From: Ferrimicrobium acidiphilum DSM 19497
Lineage (GTDB): Bacteria; Actinomycetota; Acidimicrobiia; Acidimicrobiales; Acidimicrobiaceae
NCBI RefSeq assembly: GCF_000949255.1
Contig: NZ_JXUW01000002.1
Coordinates: 1 to 64,000 of the forward strand
Direction of reading: 5' to 3'
DNA: 64,000 nt
This document shows, piece after piece, positions 62,053 through 64,000 of the stretch. Position 1 is the first letter of the stretch. Every line of letters begins with the position of its first letter. Under the pieces are notes generated by a model. The model was not told the DNA's origin and did not search any database. It was given only the letters and a program-made list of their open reading frames with translations. The translations under genes and the position numbers were made by a program.

Positions 62053-62835
62053 ATGAGTGCAAGCTCACTGGGCGCGGCCCACGGAGGTGTAGCTCGAGTG
62101 TTTGATGGTAATTTTAGGGCATCGGTAGACCGCCGAACAGCTCCCGTTGGCCGGGCGCTCTCCCGGGCTGGCATTAGTCCTGATCTTCTCACCGTGATAG
62201 GGATTGTTTTCTCTGTTGGCGCTGGGGTAGCGGTCGGGTATGGAGCCCTCTATCTGGGTTTTGGATTGTTATTGCTGGGAGCTGTTCCAGATCTTCTAGA
62301 TGGGCCGGTGGCAAAGGCCTCACAAATCTCCTCGAGTCGTGGTGCCTTTTTTGACTCCTTCGCCGATCGGGTGAGCGATCTTGCCATACTCGGTGGTCTC
62401 GCCATCTATTTCCTCAGCATTCATGATGAACTCTTCGCCGTTCTCTCCTTTTTTGCCTATGGCTTTGCCTCGTTAATCTCCTACCAGCGCGCGAAGGCGG
62501 AGTCGCTCGGACTGAGCGGCAAAGGTGGGGTAATGGAGCGTGCGGAGCGAGTTCTTCTCCTCTTGGTGGGGTTGTTGGTACATCCTCTATTGCGACTAGT
62601 CCTGTTGCTGTTGCTGCTCGGGTCGATGGTTACAGTGATACAACGGTTCGTGAGCATCTGGCGTCAGGCCTCTCGCCGCCCAGATCGAGTGGCCGCCCTC
62701 GCACGCATCACTAACCTTCGGAGAGTGAATCGTCGACGGCGCGTTAGGTCTCGTGCTAGCTTGCAGCGTTTTCTACCAGGCACAGGTCGCCCAACGTTCG
62801 CACGGCGTAACTCCTCGGGTCGCAAGCGAGCTTGA
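62053..62835 (+). CDS. pgsA: CDP-alcohol phosphatidyltransferase (PgsA / phosphatidylinositol synthase-like)
   Basis: A 260-residue membrane enzyme with the CDP-OH motif PDLLDGPVAKASQISSSRGA then FFDSFADRVSD (DxxDGxxAx9GxxxDxxxD; Lys replaces the common Arg after DGxxA). N-terminal RTAPVGRALSRAGISPDLLT is typical. In actinobacteria the gene at this position makes phosphatidylinositol (phosphate) for PI-mannosides. The basic C-terminal tail is unusually long. The stop overlaps the acyltransferase start. Confidence 0.88.
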   Translation: MSASSLGAAHGGVARVFDGNFRASVDRRTAPVGRALSRAGISPDLLTVIGIVFSVGAGVAVGYGALYLGFGLLLLGAVPDLLDGPVAKASQISSSRGAFFDSFADRVSDLAILGGLAIYFLSIHDELFAVLSFFAYGFASLISYQRAKAESLGLSGKGGVMERAERVLLLLVGLLVHPLLRLVLLLLLLGSMVTVIQRFVSIWRQASRRPDRVAALARITNLRRVNRRRRVRSRASLQRFLPGTGRPTFARRNSSGRKRA

Positions 62836-63731
62836 TTTCGCGCGCTCGTCTTATTCGAATGGCAGGGGCCATGCTTGGCCGACTACCTCGTGTTGTGGAT
62901 CCAGTGTTGTGGAGCATCGCTGGAGTAGTGAGTTATCTCGGTAACGAGAGACGACGCAACACTGTGCGTAGGAATCAACGGCTGGCATTGCTATCTCGCT
63001 CCGGTGTAGGAGGGCTCAAAAAGTGGCAACTTGAGCTCTCGGCATATCGTGCATTCTACTTTTACGCTCGATACTGGGTAGAGGTATTGCGGATTCAGAG
63101 CCTCTCGCCGGAGGAGGTTGTGCTCGCGGTTGATCTGGTGAACGCAGACGAGTTTGTCGCACGACGGATGGCTAAGGAGCCGACTATTGCGATCCTTGCC
63201 CATGTAGGTAATTGGGAGTGGGGGGGAGCCTGGGTCTCGCTTGCGTGCAATGGAGTTATGGCGGTAGCTGAGGCTCTCGAGGATGAGGGGATGACGGAGT
63301 GGTTTCTGACGGCGCGCCAACGGCTTGGGATGGAGATCGTCCTAACCGGAGGCGATGTCGTACGTTCGTTGTTGAAGGGGTTGCGCCACGGAAAGCTGGT
63401 TGCGCTAGTAGTGGATCGAGACGTGAGCGGTACTGGCGAGATGGTTGACTTTCTTGGCACGCGAGTCCCACTTTCTGGCGGTCCCGGTGTAATCAGTGTG
63501 ATGAGTGGTGTTCCGATCTATCCAGTTGGCACCTTTCAGCGACGCTCAGGTCGGCAGGAGGTCAGGTTCTATCCACCTATCTATCCACCTACTGATGGTA
63601 CGAGAGCTGACCGAGTCGCCGAGGTGATGAAGCAGGTTGCTGTCGCCATCGAGAAGATCGTAAAGGAGGAGCCAGGCCAGTGGCATAACTTCCAGGACTA
63701 CGACGCCGTTACCGAACGAGGGATGGCGTGA
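62832..63731 (+). CDS. Lysophospholipid acyltransferase, PatA-like
   Basis: A 299-residue LpxL/HtrB-superfamily acyltransferase. AILAHVGNWEWGGAWVSLAC carries the HxxxxE/D catalytic motif, and VVDRDVSGTGEMVDFLGTRV a second block. In mycobacteria the gene in this place (patA) acylates PI-mannoside. TTG start overlaps pgsA (TTGA) and the stop overlaps the pimA start (GTGA). Confidence 0.88.
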   Translation: MISRARLIRMAGAMLGRLPRVVDPVLWSIAGVVSYLGNERRRNTVRRNQRLALLSRSGVGGLKKWQLELSAYRAFYFYARYWVEVLRIQSLSPEEVVLAVDLVNADEFVARRMAKEPTIAILAHVGNWEWGGAWVSLACNGVMAVAEALEDEGMTEWFLTARQRLGMEIVLTGGDVVRSLLKGLRHGKLVALVVDRDVSGTGEMVDFLGTRVPLSGGPGVISVMSGVPIYPVGTFQRRSGRQEVRFYPPIYPPTDGTRADRVAEVMKQVAVAIEKIVKEEPGQWHNFQDYDAVTERGMA

Positions 63732-64000
63732 AGGTTGTTGAAGTATCACCTTATGACTTAGGTGTGGCCGGTGGCGTGCAGGCTCAAGTGTTAGGGATCG
63801 CCAATAGCCTGCGTTCCCTGGGTTGTGAAGTCAAGGTACTGGCGGCAGGTAGTGGGAATGGTGCTGATTATTCGCTCGGGCGAACCTCGAGCTGGCGCGC
63901 TAATGGATCGATCGCGCCGGTTGTTCTCCTACCCCGTACGCGCCGGCTCACACCAGTTTTGCAGTGGGCTGACGTCATCCACGTACACGAACCTCTCACG
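63728..64000 (+). CDS. pimA: PimA-like GT4 mannosyltransferase, 5' part
   Basis: The first 91 codons of a glycosyltransferase that runs off the window. VKVVEVSPYDLGVAGGVQAQ then VLGIANSLRSLGCEVKVLAA is the GDP-mannose-dependent PI mannosyltransferase N-terminus (GGVQxHV), and VIHVHEPLT the following loop. GTG start overlaps the acyltransferase stop. In the pgsA-patA-pimA series it adds the first mannose to phosphatidylinositol. Confidence 0.88.
   Translation, partial: MKVVEVSPYDLGVAGGVQAQVLGIANSLRSLGCEVKVLAAGSGNGADYSLGRTSSWRANGSIAPVVLLPRTRRLTPVLQWADVIHVHEPLT

Overview
The window reads as chromosomal DNA from an actinobacterium of the class Acidimicrobiia (Acidimicrobium/Ferrimicrobium-like). 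This is an inference from gene content and moderate G+C, not a database match. It carries a complete Pup-proteasome locus (arc, dop, pup, prcB, prcA, pafA), a mycothiol ligase (mshC), coenzyme F420 enzymes (FO synthase, F420:NADP reductase), an InhA-like enoyl reductase and the actinobacterial order thrS-HIT-pgsA-acyltransferase-pimA. GTG and TTG starts and ATGA/GTGA/TTGA stop-start overlaps are common.

Layout. 1-126: 3' end of a 5S rRNA and its terminator. 350-8907: a peptide/amine import and catabolism locus with a lipoprotein binding protein, two permeases on the opposite strand, a glycine-oxidase-family FAD enzyme and a fused DppD-DppF ATPase. 9198-10625: a GlcD-type FAD dehydrogenase. 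10626-11764: an insertion-sequence graveyard with a TnpB 3' fragment plus right end and an IS3-type fragment. 11765-17958: DsrE-like protein, ABC-F ATPase, TPR protein with an internal DNA duplication, an orphan protein, an HAD-IIA phosphatase and an MDR oxidoreductase. 18065-18650: a broken IS21 istA with its end. 19089-22633: three pilin-like surface proteins. 22713-23783: a di-iron protein. 24236-24960: a second TnpB relic, with stops and frameshifts. 25017-26769: a DUF3494 adhesin-like protein with a Thr/Pro stalk, translationally coupled to a class F-like sortase.

27055-32998: LOG protein, FO synthase and 6-phosphogluconolactonase (minus strand), then three small membrane or membrane-associated proteins and TrmI (plus strand). 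33325-40718: ferredoxin, then the proteasome/pupylation operon running straight into signal peptidase I. The gene order trmI / arc / dop / pup / prcB / prcA / pafA and, further on, tatA / tatC / helY resembles the Mycobacterium order, but pafB and pafC are absent and lepB, a zinc-ribbon protein and trpS occupy the interval. 46960-49779: a tandem-domain ThyX-like protein, a very acidic DUF4193 protein and a helical protein. 49831-55627: Nudix, GNAT, an RG-rich protein, endonuclease IV, an HAD hydrolase, an exported protein with a tandem repeat in its membrane segment, and an InhA-like reductase. 55720-64000: npdG, mshC, thrS, HIT, an EF-G-like GTPase on the opposite strand, pgsA, a PatA-like acyltransferase and the start of pimA.

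I did not find a clear new defence or signalling system. The strongest unexplained signals are the paired TnpB relics with conserved right ends, a 15-codon leader overlapping the FAD enzyme start, the sortase whose usual arginine position holds alanine, a complex hairpin region between trmI and the ferredoxin, and a possible decayed rnhB after lepB.
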